A stretch of 64,000 bases of DNA from Magnolia sinica (lineage: Eukaryota; Streptophyta; Magnoliopsida; Magnoliales; Magnoliaceae), in the NCBI RefSeq assembly GCF_029962835.1, contig NC_080584.1, positions 81,186,862 to 81,250,861 on the forward strand, given 5' to 3'. The notes under the pieces were generated by a model that searched no databases, was not told the origin of the DNA, and saw only the letters and a program-made list of their open reading frames with translations. How positions within the stretch are numbered: position 1 is the first letter of the stretch; every line of letters begins with the position of its first letter. The translations under genes and the position numbers were made by a program. Positions 11,209 through 21,745 of this stretch are shown here, piece after piece.

Positions 11209-12468
11209 CTAACACAAAGAATGTGAAGATTGAACGGATGAGAGGGTATTCGAGAATTTAAAAACATCATGCCATGAATACCCGGAAAAATGAAGGCCAT
11301 AGTATGTTCGACGTGGCAAATCATAGTAGTCCACAAAGGTTCCATCTCTAATCTGATACTTGATGATCTTTCCAGGTATGTATATCCACAACACCTCTTC
11401 CCCTCTTTCTTGAAGAAGAAGATGCAATACAGTAAATGAAACACAAAGCGGCCCGCGCTCTGGGTATTTCTCTTTGTCTGGGTTGAAGTATATAACTCTA
11501 GGCACCAACATCTCAGGATATGCCTTCACCATTGCATCGAGGTTAACATGATACCTAACGCACCACTGAGAGTAGTCATGCTCCATCTCCCATATATCGA
11601 ATTCAATTGGCAATATGGTCTTGCAACTATCATCAGTCTCTATAAAGTATAAATGCCCATTTGACTCTCCAAAATATCTGCATGTCTGGGAGTCCGATCG
11701 GCTTGATTTTGGAGGCATCTTCGTTGTCCAAAAGGATTCCCTTTCAACATGGAAGGAGACGAATGATTTACGAAGAGTTGTCCAATGCAGTGCACCGTTC
11801 CATAACACTCCCTTCTCATTGAGCAACCAACGATCTTCATAGAAAGCTTCTACTGATGCTCTCCACAACCCCGTCTGAGAAGAATAGATATCTATGCCGA
11901 CATGTTTGAGTTTTGTACGTGATACGCATACTACTTTGTAGTGGGGGGACTTGGACGGATCAAATACAATGCTGCTGCAGTAGATGAACTTGTTTTTAGG
12001 AAGTTGTGGAAGAAGCTTGTATTCCATGATGGTAGGGTTGCAAACACAGTAGGTAATATCTTCACCCATATTACGTTGACAGAAGAGAAGGCCGTTGCAG
12101 GAATTCTTGAGTTCGAAGCCTTCTTCTAAGAAAGAGAGAGATGGATCGGGGACTCCGGAGTTAGGTCTATCAATTGGAGCAAATTCGGGCGATAAATAGT
12201 CGAAGATTCTAGGAGCTGGCTGAAGGAAGAAGGAGGAGATGGAGGAATCTGGAGAGGGTCGGTGGAAGGAGTAGTGTTTTTGAGAGAAGGTGGGATCTGA
12301 GATGAGAGAAAGCCAATGCTTGGAAACACACTTGAATCTGAAAAGAGATTTAACAGGCAAGTGAGTGAAGATTTTTGTTATTATATCACCATTGTCAGTA
12401 AACATCTCCATTGCTGTTGTAATGACTGTGCATCCCTTTCTTTTTTTATCATCCATCATCATCGCCAT
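11209..12468 (-). CDS. F-box protein, At5g07610-like (F-box plus F-box-associated domain)
   Basis: An uninterrupted single-exon frame of 419 codons starts at the ATG at 12468 (MAMMMDDKKRKG). The frame is open 30 codons further upstream, but only from a TTG, so 12468 is preferred. Residues 27-66 form the F-box (DIITKIFTHLPVKSLFRFKC, then VSKHWLSLISDP). The rest matches the F-box-associated type of this family: CNGLLFCQ, YCVCNPT, VFDPSKSPHYKVVCVS, IYSSQTGLWR, GVLWNGALHW, RYFGESNGHLYFIE and a C-terminal WIYIPGKIIKYQI. Such proteins normally link substrates to SKP1-CUL1 ubiquitin ligases; the substrate is unknown. The length is normal for the family and no break is seen. A palindromic miniature element begins about 95 bases upstream of the start codon. 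The 3' end is duplicated at 9557-10140. Confidence 0.9.
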   Translation of the reverse strand: MAMMMDDKKRKGCTVITTAMEMFTDNGDIITKIFTHLPVKSLFRFKCVSKHWLSLISDPTFSQKHYSFHRPSPDSSISSFFLQPAPRIFDYLSPEFAPIDRPNSGVPDPSLSFLEEGFELKNSCNGLLFCQRNMGEDITYCVCNPTIMEYKLLPQLPKNKFIYCSSIVFDPSKSPHYKVVCVSRTKLKHVGIDIYSSQTGLWRASVEAFYEDRWLLNEKGVLWNGALHWTTLRKSFVSFHVERESFWTTKMPPKSSRSDSQTCRYFGESNGHLYFIETDDSCKTILPIEFDIWEMEHDYSQWCVRYHVNLDAMVKAYPEMLVPRVIYFNPDKEKYPERGPLCVSFTVLHLLLQERGEEVLWIYIPGKIIKYQIRDGTFVDYYDLPRRTYYGLHFSGYSWHDVFKFSNTLSSVQSSHSLC

Positions 12469-12561
12469 TATCAAAGGAAAAGAAGAAAAACGAAAGTGAA
12501 ACTTGCAAGAAAAGGAAACCAACGAGCCTTTTAATGGGCGAAGACAGACCGTTTCCAATGC

Positions 12562-12904
12562 GGACGCGGATTGCGTCCTACCTCTGTGAGGCCCACCGCG
12601 ATGTAAGTATTTTATCCACGCCGTTCACCGCTTCTATCAGACTGTTTTAAATTATCATCCTAAAAATGAGGTAGGTCCACAGCTCCAATGGACCACAAAG
12701 TGGGATTGAACTTCCACAATTAAAAAGTTCATGAGAGCAGGAGAAGTTTCGGATCAAACCATCACTGCAGCTTCCTTTGGTGTGGTTTGACCTACTTCAT
12801 TGTTAGGATGATAACTTAAAACGGTCTGATAGAAGCGAAAGGTGGATAAAATACTTACATCAACGTGGCCCACAGAAACGGGGGTGGGACGCACTCCGGC
12901 GTCC
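12562..12904. mobile_element. Palindromic Mutator-like miniature element, class I ends
   Basis: The ends are GGACGCGGATTGCGTCC and, inverted, GGACGCCGGAGTGCGTCC. The two halves are inverted copies over most of the length: GATGTAAGTATTTTATCCAC on the left against GTGGATAAAATACTTACATC on the right. The 9-bp TTCCAATGC occurs at 12553-12561 and 12905-12913, consistent with a Mutator-type target duplication. It has inserted into the end of the next element and lies close to the F-box promoter. Confidence 0.8.
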
Positions 12905-13427
12905 TTCCAATGCGGATTTGCAGGAAGTTCCTGCGCAAGCCTTTGCAAGAAGTTCGTGCGTTTGGAAATTAGGTGGGGCCACTGTGATGTTTGTTAGATA
13001 CGTTTTGTAAGTTCATTTTAGTACATGTCGTCGAAAATGAACCGCATCCAAAGCTTGAGTGAGCCGTATTAAAGGAAAATGTGGTTAGGGAAATTCGTAC
13101 CGTTAAAACCTTCCTAGTTCAACAGCGATGTTTAGATGCCATCTATACCGTTAATAATGTCATTCCTACTGAGATGAACTGAAAACAGAAATATTAGCAT
13201 GAATCAAAATTTCTGTGGCTCCACAAATATTTCAACTGTGAAAATTTAATTATCACGTTTTCGGCTCACTTGAGCTTTAAATACGGTTCATTTTTGATAA
13301 CATAATCTAAAATGAACTCACAAAACTGATGGACAGGGAGGATTTCTCATAAACATCACAATGGGTCCCACCTAATTTTCCACCGCAGGAACTTCCCGTG
13401 GAAGGCTTTCGCAGGAAATCCGCGTCC
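12905..13427. mobile_element. Palindromic miniature element, class II ends
   Basis: The right end is GGAAATCCGCGTCC, preceded by CGCAGGAACTT...AAGGCTTTCG. The left end is a mutated inverse with GCGGATTTGCAGGAAGTTCC. The core has GTGGGGCCACTGTGATGTTTG against CAAACATCACAATGGG-type inverse sequence. Related copies lie at 41650-42158, 57605-58681 and 59685-60207. Confidence 0.7.
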
Positions 13428-13464
13428 GACTCGGATTCGGGATTGCCTGCCTGGTGACCCGGGA

Positions 13465-13985
13465 TATCTCGGACGCGGTTTGGCTAGCGACGACGCCACC
13501 AGCCAGGTGGCTAGTGGTTGGTGCTATGTGGACCCCCACCATGATGTATGTGTTTTATCCAAGTCCCCCATCTATTTTGAAAAATAATTTTAAGTTATTA
13601 TCCCAAAAATTAGGTATACCTAAATCCCAGGTGCACAACACCATGGGAAAACACTAGTGATTGCATGTCCACCATTAAAAAACTCTTAAGGCCCACTGTA
13701 ATGCTTATTTGAAATCTAACCTGTTAATTAGGTCATACAGACTTGGATGAAGGAAAAAAAATATATCAATTTGATCCAAAACTTTTGTGGCCCTAGGAAG
13801 TTTTTAATGGTGGGAGTTCAATCAACACTATGTGATCCACTTAAGATTTGTATCAACCTCATTTATGGGTTCATAGCATAAAATGATCCGTAAGAATGAG
13901 CAGATGGCATGGATGAAACATATACATCATGTTGGGGCCCACAGGACCACTAGCCATTGGCTGGCTGCGGGGAACAGCCCTATCT
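13465..13985. mobile_element. Palindromic miniature element, class III (CACCAGCC/GGCTGGTG) core
   Basis: The left part has CACCAGCCAGGTGGCTAGTGG followed by CCCCACCATGATGTATGTG. The right part has ACATATACATCATGTTGGGG and CACTAGCCATTGGCTGG. The copy is degenerate and its ends are approximate. Cleaner copies are at 40234-40760, 42200-42743 and 58132-58667. Confidence 0.6.
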
Positions 13986-14124
13986 GCGTGATAGACCACA
14001 ATAGGTCAGGAATCTAAAGCAAATCCACTCACTCCACTGCGGTAGGTCAGAAATCTAAAAATAAGGTGGGTCATAACATGAAAGAGTTGCTATTAAACCC
14101 CCGGGGAAAGTTTTGTAGGGAATG

Positions 14125-14640
14125 AGGACGTGGATTGCCTCCTACCCAAGTAATCCTTCCCGGCAGGGCTCTATGTGGCCCACCGTGAGGTAAGTATTTT
14201 ATTGCCGTGAGGTAAGTATTTTATCCACGTCATTCATAGCTTTTATCAGATTATTTTAAGGACTAATACTAAAAATTAAGCAGGTCTACAGCTCCAGTGG
14301 ACCACACTAAAGGAAGCTGCAGTGATAATACACCCACCTTTGAAACCTTTTTAAGGCCGCCGTGGTGTTTTTTTACCATCCAACCTATTCATATGGTCAT
14401 GTAACGTGGATGAAGTGAAAAAAACAAATATCAGCTTCATCCAAAACTTCTCCAGCTCCCAAAAAGTTTTAATGGTGGATATTCAATCCCCACAATGTGA
14501 TCCACTTAATCCTTGTATCTACCTCATTTTTTGGCTCATATATTAAAATGATACGAGAAAAAATGATTAACGGCGTGGATAAAATACTTAAATCACAGTG
14601 GGCCCCACAGAGCCCTGCCCCGTAGAATTACAGTCCAGGC
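14125..14640. mobile_element. Palindromic miniature element, class I
   Basis: The left part has GGACGTGGATTGCCTCCTACC then GTGGCCCACCGTGAGGTAAG. The right part has ATAAAATACTTAAATCACAG and GGGCCCCACAGAGCCC. Inside, a 23-bp unit (CCGTGAGGTAAGTATTTTAT...) is duplicated in tandem at about 14183-14230. Confidence 0.6.
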
Positions 14641-15843
14641 GGATCCTACAATTTATCTGAGTGGTAATAAACCTATGAACGGTTTGGATGCCATGTAGAC
14701 ATCATGGTCAGCTCCAAGAAAGTTTCAACGGTGGTCCACCTGAGATTTATATCCCTATCATTTTTTGTATCAATCCTAAAATGATCCTTAAAAATGGATG
14801 AACGGAGTGGATGAAACAAATACATTATGATGGGGCCCACAGAGCACCGACCACCAGCCACGGGGCTGGTGTCAAGGGCAGTAGCAAATCCGTCTCCATT
14901 TGTCAAGGGCATATGTCTGTCGTCCCCTCCCACGTCGTTACTGGTCGCCGTCCATTCATTTTTCCATATCATTTCATAGCAAGACAGGCCCAAACTTCAA
15001 GTCGACCACACACTAAAACAGTGGATATTGAATTCTCACCGTTAAAAGTTTATTGGGGTACAAAGTTTTGGATCATGTGCCCTCGGGAAAGTTTCAACAG
15101 TAGACGTCATTTTCCTACTATATTGTTATGCGGTCCACTAGACCTTTGGATCTGCCACTTTTTAGGCTCATGCCTTAAAATAAGCTGAAAAAACTGGACA
15201 CATATTACAATGACCCACAACCTGGACTGCCAAGCAATCATAATGAAAAATATATAGGCTTTTTACTTGTATACGGAAGCTGATTGGCTGGTGTACCAGC
15301 CAGCACCGACTTGGCTGGTGGGTTGACTTCACCGGGTTATGTGGGTGCCATCATGAGGTATGAGTTATATCCAAACTGTCCGTCCACATGGTGAGCCCGT
15401 AGTAAGTCTTGAGCCTAAAAATAAGACAGATCCAAAAATCAAGTGGACTACCATGCAAAAAGCAGTGAGGGATTGAATGCCTACATTATGAACAGATTAG
15501 ATGGAAAATAAATATTATGGTGGGGCCTATGAATGCATTACCGGTGAGAATCATTGTCCCAATGCTATTTGTGGTGTGGTCTACTTAACCTTTGCAATGA
15601 CTTATTTTGGGTGAAAGATCTAAAATGATCTCTCCAAATGGATGAAAGGTAATAAATACATCATTTTTAGGCCCACGTCTCCTTTGTAATCCAAATCACA
15701 AGGGAAAAAAAAAACACTTGCTTAATTAACTACTTTTTCTTCCCAAATGTAGGTAAGATATTATCTAGGTCGTACCCATTTAAAAATGGCCTGAGTAAGA
15801 CCCATTAAGAATTTGAGTCCAAGTCAGGTTGAAATGAGGTAAT
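14641..15843. repeat. Truncated palindromic-element pieces, no gene
   Basis: 14660-14880 is the right half of a class III element (ACATTATGATGGGGCCCACA, then CACCAGCC reversed). 14990-15250 and 15290-15700 contain further degenerate core pieces (CTGGTGTACCAGCCAGC; GGTGCCATCATGAGGTATG; GATCTCTCCAAATGGATGAA). I see no supported coding sequence. Confidence 0.5.
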
Positions 15844-17479
15844 TGTTGATGTAGAAATCTGGTTAACCCTCCTTGAACCTCCAAACACCTGCACACAAAG
15901 AAGGGAAATGAGACCCTGTCTTTTGGTGCATACCATTCACCGTAGGATAGGTTCTTGTTTATAGTTGCTCGATGAAGGCGACGTAGATGGTGATTTCCCT
16001 ACTTGGTAGGTACGTATTATAGAGGGAATCTATCTTCGAGCGTGTCACGGTTATCTTCTTAAATCTTCGTTAGAGATCTCAGATGGATCTCTTTGATGAG
16101 ACCTCCGAGTGGTTGGGGTCGGAAAACACATATGATGGGAGACCGAGGTCGAACATCCAAACTTATCTTCACAATCGTACTGATGAAGAACAATTTGAAT
16201 TAGTCTCTCATGCGAGCTATGGCCTATGGTAGATCTGCCTGTGAAGGTTATGTCCGAGCACTGAGACTGAACTCCCTTCCTTGATGAAGTATGGATGACA
16301 TCGGGGATGACCATCCTCTTCATCTTATCATACGGTGTAGGGACTTCGTTACAAGTTCAAAACTGCACAGCCTCGTGCATGAGATTTTTGCTCGAACAAC
16401 CAATTCGGACTGGCCTCAGTAAATCATAGACAAATCTCGTTGCAGGAGCTCGGAAATGGATGGGACCGTAAAAGTGGTCAGCTCTTGTCTTCTGTCAAAG
16501 GAAACGAGAATACTTCACCCTCTAACAGGTCTTTTCACCACCATTGTTTGGCCGTTGAGGAGCTCCTCGGTCAAGATTCATATTGGCCGACCATGGGACA
16601 AATACAAATGTCTGAGCTAACCCCACCTTTCTCACCATTTCATTTTTACCCATAACAATAACCCCTCTACTTCCGAGCTGACTACGTAAGCTCGGGAAGT
16701 AAGTCAGTGTAGTGAGGTCGGATTGATGATATCTGTGTATGGAAGGTTGAGTCAGTTCATCATTAATGCAGAGATGGGCAATATACGCGAAGATCGAAAT
16801 AGATTTGCAATGATGGTACGATGCGCTCGAGGCGGCATGCGCTGACAAGGCACTTTTTTAGTTTCTGACCTATGGGGTGCTGACACGTAATGGTTGCCTG
16901 GAGAGTCGGGTCGTCCATCGAAGGAGAAGTCTCCATGTGGCCACGAGCACATGCCGAAGAGCCTCTTCGGTTGCTGCATTAAATGTAGACAATTAATGCA
17001 TGCTGCCGAGCTACCTATAAGGAGGGGAGAACCCTAACGATCACAGTTATTTGCTCCCATTGCCTCTTCTCAAGTTCCCAGACTTAGCGATTTTCGATAA
17101 GTCAGAAATCTTCTACCCTGGCGACCTCTGCTTCCTCAGTTCTTTTCTATTCCTCTTTCATTTTTCATCCTTATTTCTACTTTTTGTTGAGCTTCCAACC
17201 GAAAATGTACGATATGTCGAATGAATGGGATGAACCTAATGCCTTCAATGGAGATTCGGAGTCGGATGACTGGGATCTACCGTTGATGACTTCCCAAGAT
17301 CCACCATCCCCGACCCTGTTATTAGGTGATAAGGAGACCTCTGGTTTAACAGAGAGAGCGGTGGCCCAATCCTTGGCTAAGTGGTCTAAAGATGTTAAGG
17401 TAGGCCTGCCTTGGCAGAAGGAGAGACGCTCGGCCCACTACAGAAGGATTCAAAGAGATCTATCTGTTTAGGTAGAGAC
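15844..17479 (-). mobile_element. Reversed remnant of a Tat-type LTR element (LTR plus 3' internal part)
   Basis: 15844-16657 matches the inverted LTR of the younger Tat element at 44560. It begins TGTTGATG, then has CTGGTTAACCCTCCT, CACCTGCACACAAAGAA and GAGACCCTG, and ends ATTTTTACCCATAACA. A purine-rich tract (minus strand, GAAGTAGAGGGG) adjoins the LTR as expected. Beyond it is a promoter-like stretch with CCTATAAGGAGGGG at 17008-17023 and a plus-strand reading frame from 17205 (MYDMSNEWDEPNAFNG...). In position and orientation this corresponds to the antisense gene of Tat elements. The remnant stops where the Athila-type LTR begins. It is old, partial and broken. Confidence 0.7.
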
Positions 17480-17483
17480 TCAT

Positions 17484-20400
17484 TGTTGAGACTCAAATAT
17501 TGCATATTTTTTCCTATTTATATCTTGGTTTTATGAACATGATAATGCTTAATGGTATATTTTATACATGTTTGTGTTGCAATGTGAGTTTAAGAGCTTG
17601 AATTGAAAAGAATGCTAAAAGCATGGATTTAAGGCTTAAGAATTGCTAAAAGCAAAGAACGGATCTTTGAAGACCAAGATGGAAAATTGAAAGACCCCAA
17701 GATCCAAGAAAACCAAGTAGAAAAGGAAGGAGATCAGAAGAGCAAAGTATTGAAATTCACTTCACAATCTATGTCATTGATCGGTGTTCGATGACGTCGA
17801 AGCCATCATTTGATGACATCGAATACAGCTTGATGGCATTGAATTTTCACAGGAAAATCAAGTTGGTGTTAAACATATTGGATGCAATTCTCGATAAACC
17901 GAAGACATGATCGATGACTCGAAAAAGATGCTCGATGACATTGAAGACTGTTCGATGGCATCAAATTTATTGAAGAAATTAAAGTAACTCGTTGGATTGT
18001 TTTGGATACTTTTTCAATGGATCAAAGACCCTTCGATGGCATCGAAGGACTTCTCGATGACATCGAAGGAAGGTTTGATGACACAAAGACCTACATAGTA
18101 CGAAAGGAGAAAATGCGCAACTTCCGGATTCAAACCCCTTCGACGACATCGAAGGCGTTACGCAGAGTTATGTGTACTGCGTAAATTTGAGGCGATTTTG
18201 CAATTTTGTGGAAACTAGCCTATAAATATAGGTTTCCTAAGTATTTTTGGGCTATTTAGGGTTTTAAGGAGTAAAGCAAAAGGGGTGGAGCCGTCATTCA
18301 AGAGTTTCTTCTTCCTTTCTTCCTAGTTTTTAATGCTTTCTTTAAGGATTTTATATCCAATCATGTCTATGGTCGGCTAAATCCCTTAGCTAGGGCTAAG
18401 GGGTAAAGCTTGTAGCATGATTGAGATATTTTTCTTATTTGATTCTTGTTCTTGTTGAACTTCTTTGATTCTAATTTGATATTTAAGGAATACTTTAAGT
18501 TTTTAATGGTTTGTTGTGATTCAAATTACAATGGATCTGTGATTACTTTGAGTATCTTCTTTTCCTGAATTGAGATTGTGAAGATAGTAAATCCTGTTGT
18601 TCACCATCGTCCTTTAGACATGGTTAGGTGATGGAATCTCTTCAAATCTTCACAATTCTCCTATGGTGGTTATGGATTGATATATCCTGTTATTTGCCAT
18701 TATCTCTAGGGCATGGTTTGATGATAAAATCACTTCCAATCCTCACAACTCTCATCTGTTGAGAATTAGGTCAATGAAAGTTTAGATCTGACTTTATTGA
18801 TATATCTTTCAATTAAATAGGATAAGACTTCAATTCCAATTGTGTTCCTTGAATCAAATGAGGAAATATCCTAATAGCTGCAAGTGGATCCCTGGAAACC
18901 TCAGTTCCCACTTTTAAATTCTTAAGTTTCTAATTAAATACTTCACAATTACTCTATTTTATTCCCAATTTAGATTTAGATCTTCTTCTAGTTTTGATTC
19001 TAGTAACCTTCAGAATACACACAAGATTAGTCCCTATGGATTCGACTTCTGTCTCACCAAGATTATTACTATATCGCAACCCTACACATGGGGTTCTGAA
19101 CAAGTTTTTGGCACCGTTGTTAGGGAGTAACGATTGCATTTTTCTAAATTTAATTAGATTTGGAATTATGTTAAGATTAGGGTTTATTTACTTTTTATTT
19201 TTAAGTTAGGGTTTTTTCTGAATTATTTTTAGAAACTAACTTATCTTTCTATTTCTAGGTTAGGAATTTTCTTAATTTGTTTTTGGAAAGTAACTTGCTA
19301 TTCTGTTTTGCATGATCTTAATATAGAAACTTCTAATTTGCTAACTTCTTTCTAAATCTCTCTCTTTCTATTTTTAGATTTCTTAATTGCTCTAGTTTTC
19401 TCTCTCTTAGGTTAAGGTTAGCTTAGTTACTTGGGGGCTGAGAGTGTTTCATGCCTAAGTGGGTCCATGATAACACTTGACATCTCTTGAGTGAAGGAGG
19501 ATTAGTTGAGGGGTTATCTATCCATCACGGGATTAGACACCACCAGATATCCTCTAGGTTAACTGAAGTTACAGCTGTCAATCAACCAGTTAACTAACTT
19601 CCAAATCCACCTCAACCTAGGGTTGAGGAAATTCAGGATGAAAATGAGGTGCATCAAGCACCCCCACCTTGTACTTTACGAGATTATTTACAACCGGCGG
19701 GGGTGAGCACACCTTCATGCATGGTTTTTCCAGAAAACACAGGAAACATGTATATCAAGCCAAGTGTGATCCAACTCCCAAAATTTCACGGACTTGAATC
19801 TGAAAATCTATATTTACACTTGAAATAGTTTGATGAGATCCTAACCACTTTATACTTTTCTAATGTGACTGAAGACACAGTCAGGCTGAAACTCTTTTCC
19901 TTTTCTTTGAAAGAAAAAGCTAAGACGTGGTTACATTCACTACATCCACGATCTATTAGTAGATGGAATGACATGACAAGGGAGTTCATAAATAAATTCT
20001 TTTCATACCATAAAACAAACACCCTTAGAAAGTCAATCATGAACTTTGCCCAAAAGGAAGAAGAAACATTCTTTCAATGTTGGGAGCAGTTTAAGGATAT
20101 TGTCAGTTCATACCCACAACACGGTTTTAAAACGTGGTGCATCACAAACTTCTTCTATGATAGACTGACATCCTTCATGCGCCAATTGGTCGAGATAATG
20201 TGCAATGGGGAATTTATGAATAAAAATGTTGACGATGTATGGGATTATTTGGATAGACTTGCTGAGAACGCATAATCATGGGACATCTCCCCAAAACCTA
20301 GCACCACTTCTAAGCCTACTCAATCAAAAGAGAGGGGCGGAATATATCTTCTGAAAGAGGAAGACGATATAAATGCTAAAGTGGCTAATCTCACAAGGAA

Positions 20401-21740
20401 ACTTGAGGCCATGGAACTTAAAAAGGATAAGATTAAGAAAACTATTTGCGGTATTTGTGCTTGCAATATTCATACAATTGAAAATTATCCAACAATACCT
20501 GCATTTCAAGAAATTCTAAATGAGCAATCAAATGCCGTAAACAATTACCAGAGGTCTTTCAAAGGACCACCTCCAATACTTACAATCCTAGTTGGAGAAA
20601 TCATTCAAATTTCAATTTGAGGAATAGACAAACTGCTACTCCTCAAGGATACCCTAATCAAATTCTAAATCAAGGGAAACCTCAAGAGGATTCTGTCCTA
20701 AAACATCTTAAAAATCAGGAGCTTTTTAATCAAGGTATACTACAAGCCTTTTAAGACCTTACAAAGGCCATACAAGGGCTTCAGACAAAATACGATTGGG
20801 AAAAAATAAAGCCTTTTAACTCAATCCCTTCCCAATCCAAAACAACAATATGAAGTCATCGACCCGAGCTCTTCAAATCAAATGAAGCAAGCTAAGTCTA
20901 TTACCACTCTCAGGAGTGGAAAAATAATTGACGAAACCATTCCAATAAGGGCTGAAAAGTCCAATGACCTGAAAGAGGACAACCATGATAGATCTAGCAC
21001 TACTCCACATAAGTTAGAACCGAAACTTCAAGGCAAACTAGTTGCACCATTCCCCCAACGGTTGATTACACCAAAACCTCTCTCTAACTCTCAGGATATT
21101 CTAAAGGTGCTGAAACAAGTGAAGGTTAATATTCCTCTACTAGATGCCGTTAAACAAATACCTTCATATGCCAAATTCTAAAAGACTTATGTACGACCAA
21201 AAGACGGCAAAATATTCAAAAGAAAATCTTCTTAACAGAAAAAGTGAGTGTCATCCTAAAGCAAGATGTGCCACAAAAATATAAATATCTTAGTAGCCCA
21301 ACCATCGCTTGTGTAATTGGAAATTACCGGAATGAGCACGCACTTCTTACCTTAGGAGCAAGCGTAAATCTGATCCATACTCAGTCTATGAACAACTGGG
21401 TCGAGGTGAATTAAAATCCACCTGGACCACATTAACTTGTCGATCGCTCAGTTCATGTACCGAGAGGGATAATTGAGGATGTGTTGGTCTAGGTTGACAA
21501 ATTCTACTACCCAATAGATTTTATCATCCTAGATATAAGTACGACCAATTGGTTAGTAGATGAGACTCACCTTCTGAAATAAAACCCAGTAATGCCTGCA
21601 TGTACAATTCAAATATTCAAAAGAACCCCTTATAGTACACCCCTCATAATGCGACTGTAAATAACCGAAATTGATACTATGATGACCACCCCATCCATTC
21701 CGTACCATTTTCTATGCCTATGTGTACGATGATCGATGCC
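17484..21740 (+). mobile_element. Athila-type Ty3/gypsy fossil: 5' LTR, primer site, gag and protease region
   Basis: The LTR-like block 17484-19102 (TGTTGAG...GAACA, 1.6 kb) is followed by a tRNA-Asp-like primer site TGGCACCGTTGTTAGGGAG at 19109-19127. A gag region lies at about 19.7-20.3 kb (KLFSFSLKEKAKTWLHSL motif). A TTLRSGK motif characteristic of Athila relatives is near 20.9 kb and a protease-like region near 21.3 kb. Reverse transcriptase, integrase and a clear 3' LTR are absent in view. The element is decayed, with several breaks. It appears inserted into, or joined to, the reversed Tat remnant, and is itself interrupted at its right by another Athila-related insertion at 21746. Confidence 0.75.
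17780..18160. repeat. Array of diverged palindromic units TTCGATGRCATCGAA within the LTR
   Basis: Ten or eleven copies of a roughly 15-bp near-palindrome occur over about 380 bases: TTCGATGACGTCGAA, TTTGATGACATCGAA, TTCGATGGCATCGAA, CTCGATGACATCGAA, TTCGACGACATCGAA and weaker ones. They are spaced irregularly. The related LTR at 21746 does not show the array. Confidence 0.75.
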
Positions 21741-21745
21741 CTTGG

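Noticed and set aside
12469-12558. 30-codon N-terminal extension of the F-box protein
   Set aside because: The extension starts at TTG, not ATG, and the first real ATG is at 12468.
17780-18160. CRISPR-like array
   Set aside because: Units are palindromic but diverged and irregularly spaced, inside a plant LTR; not a CRISPR locus.
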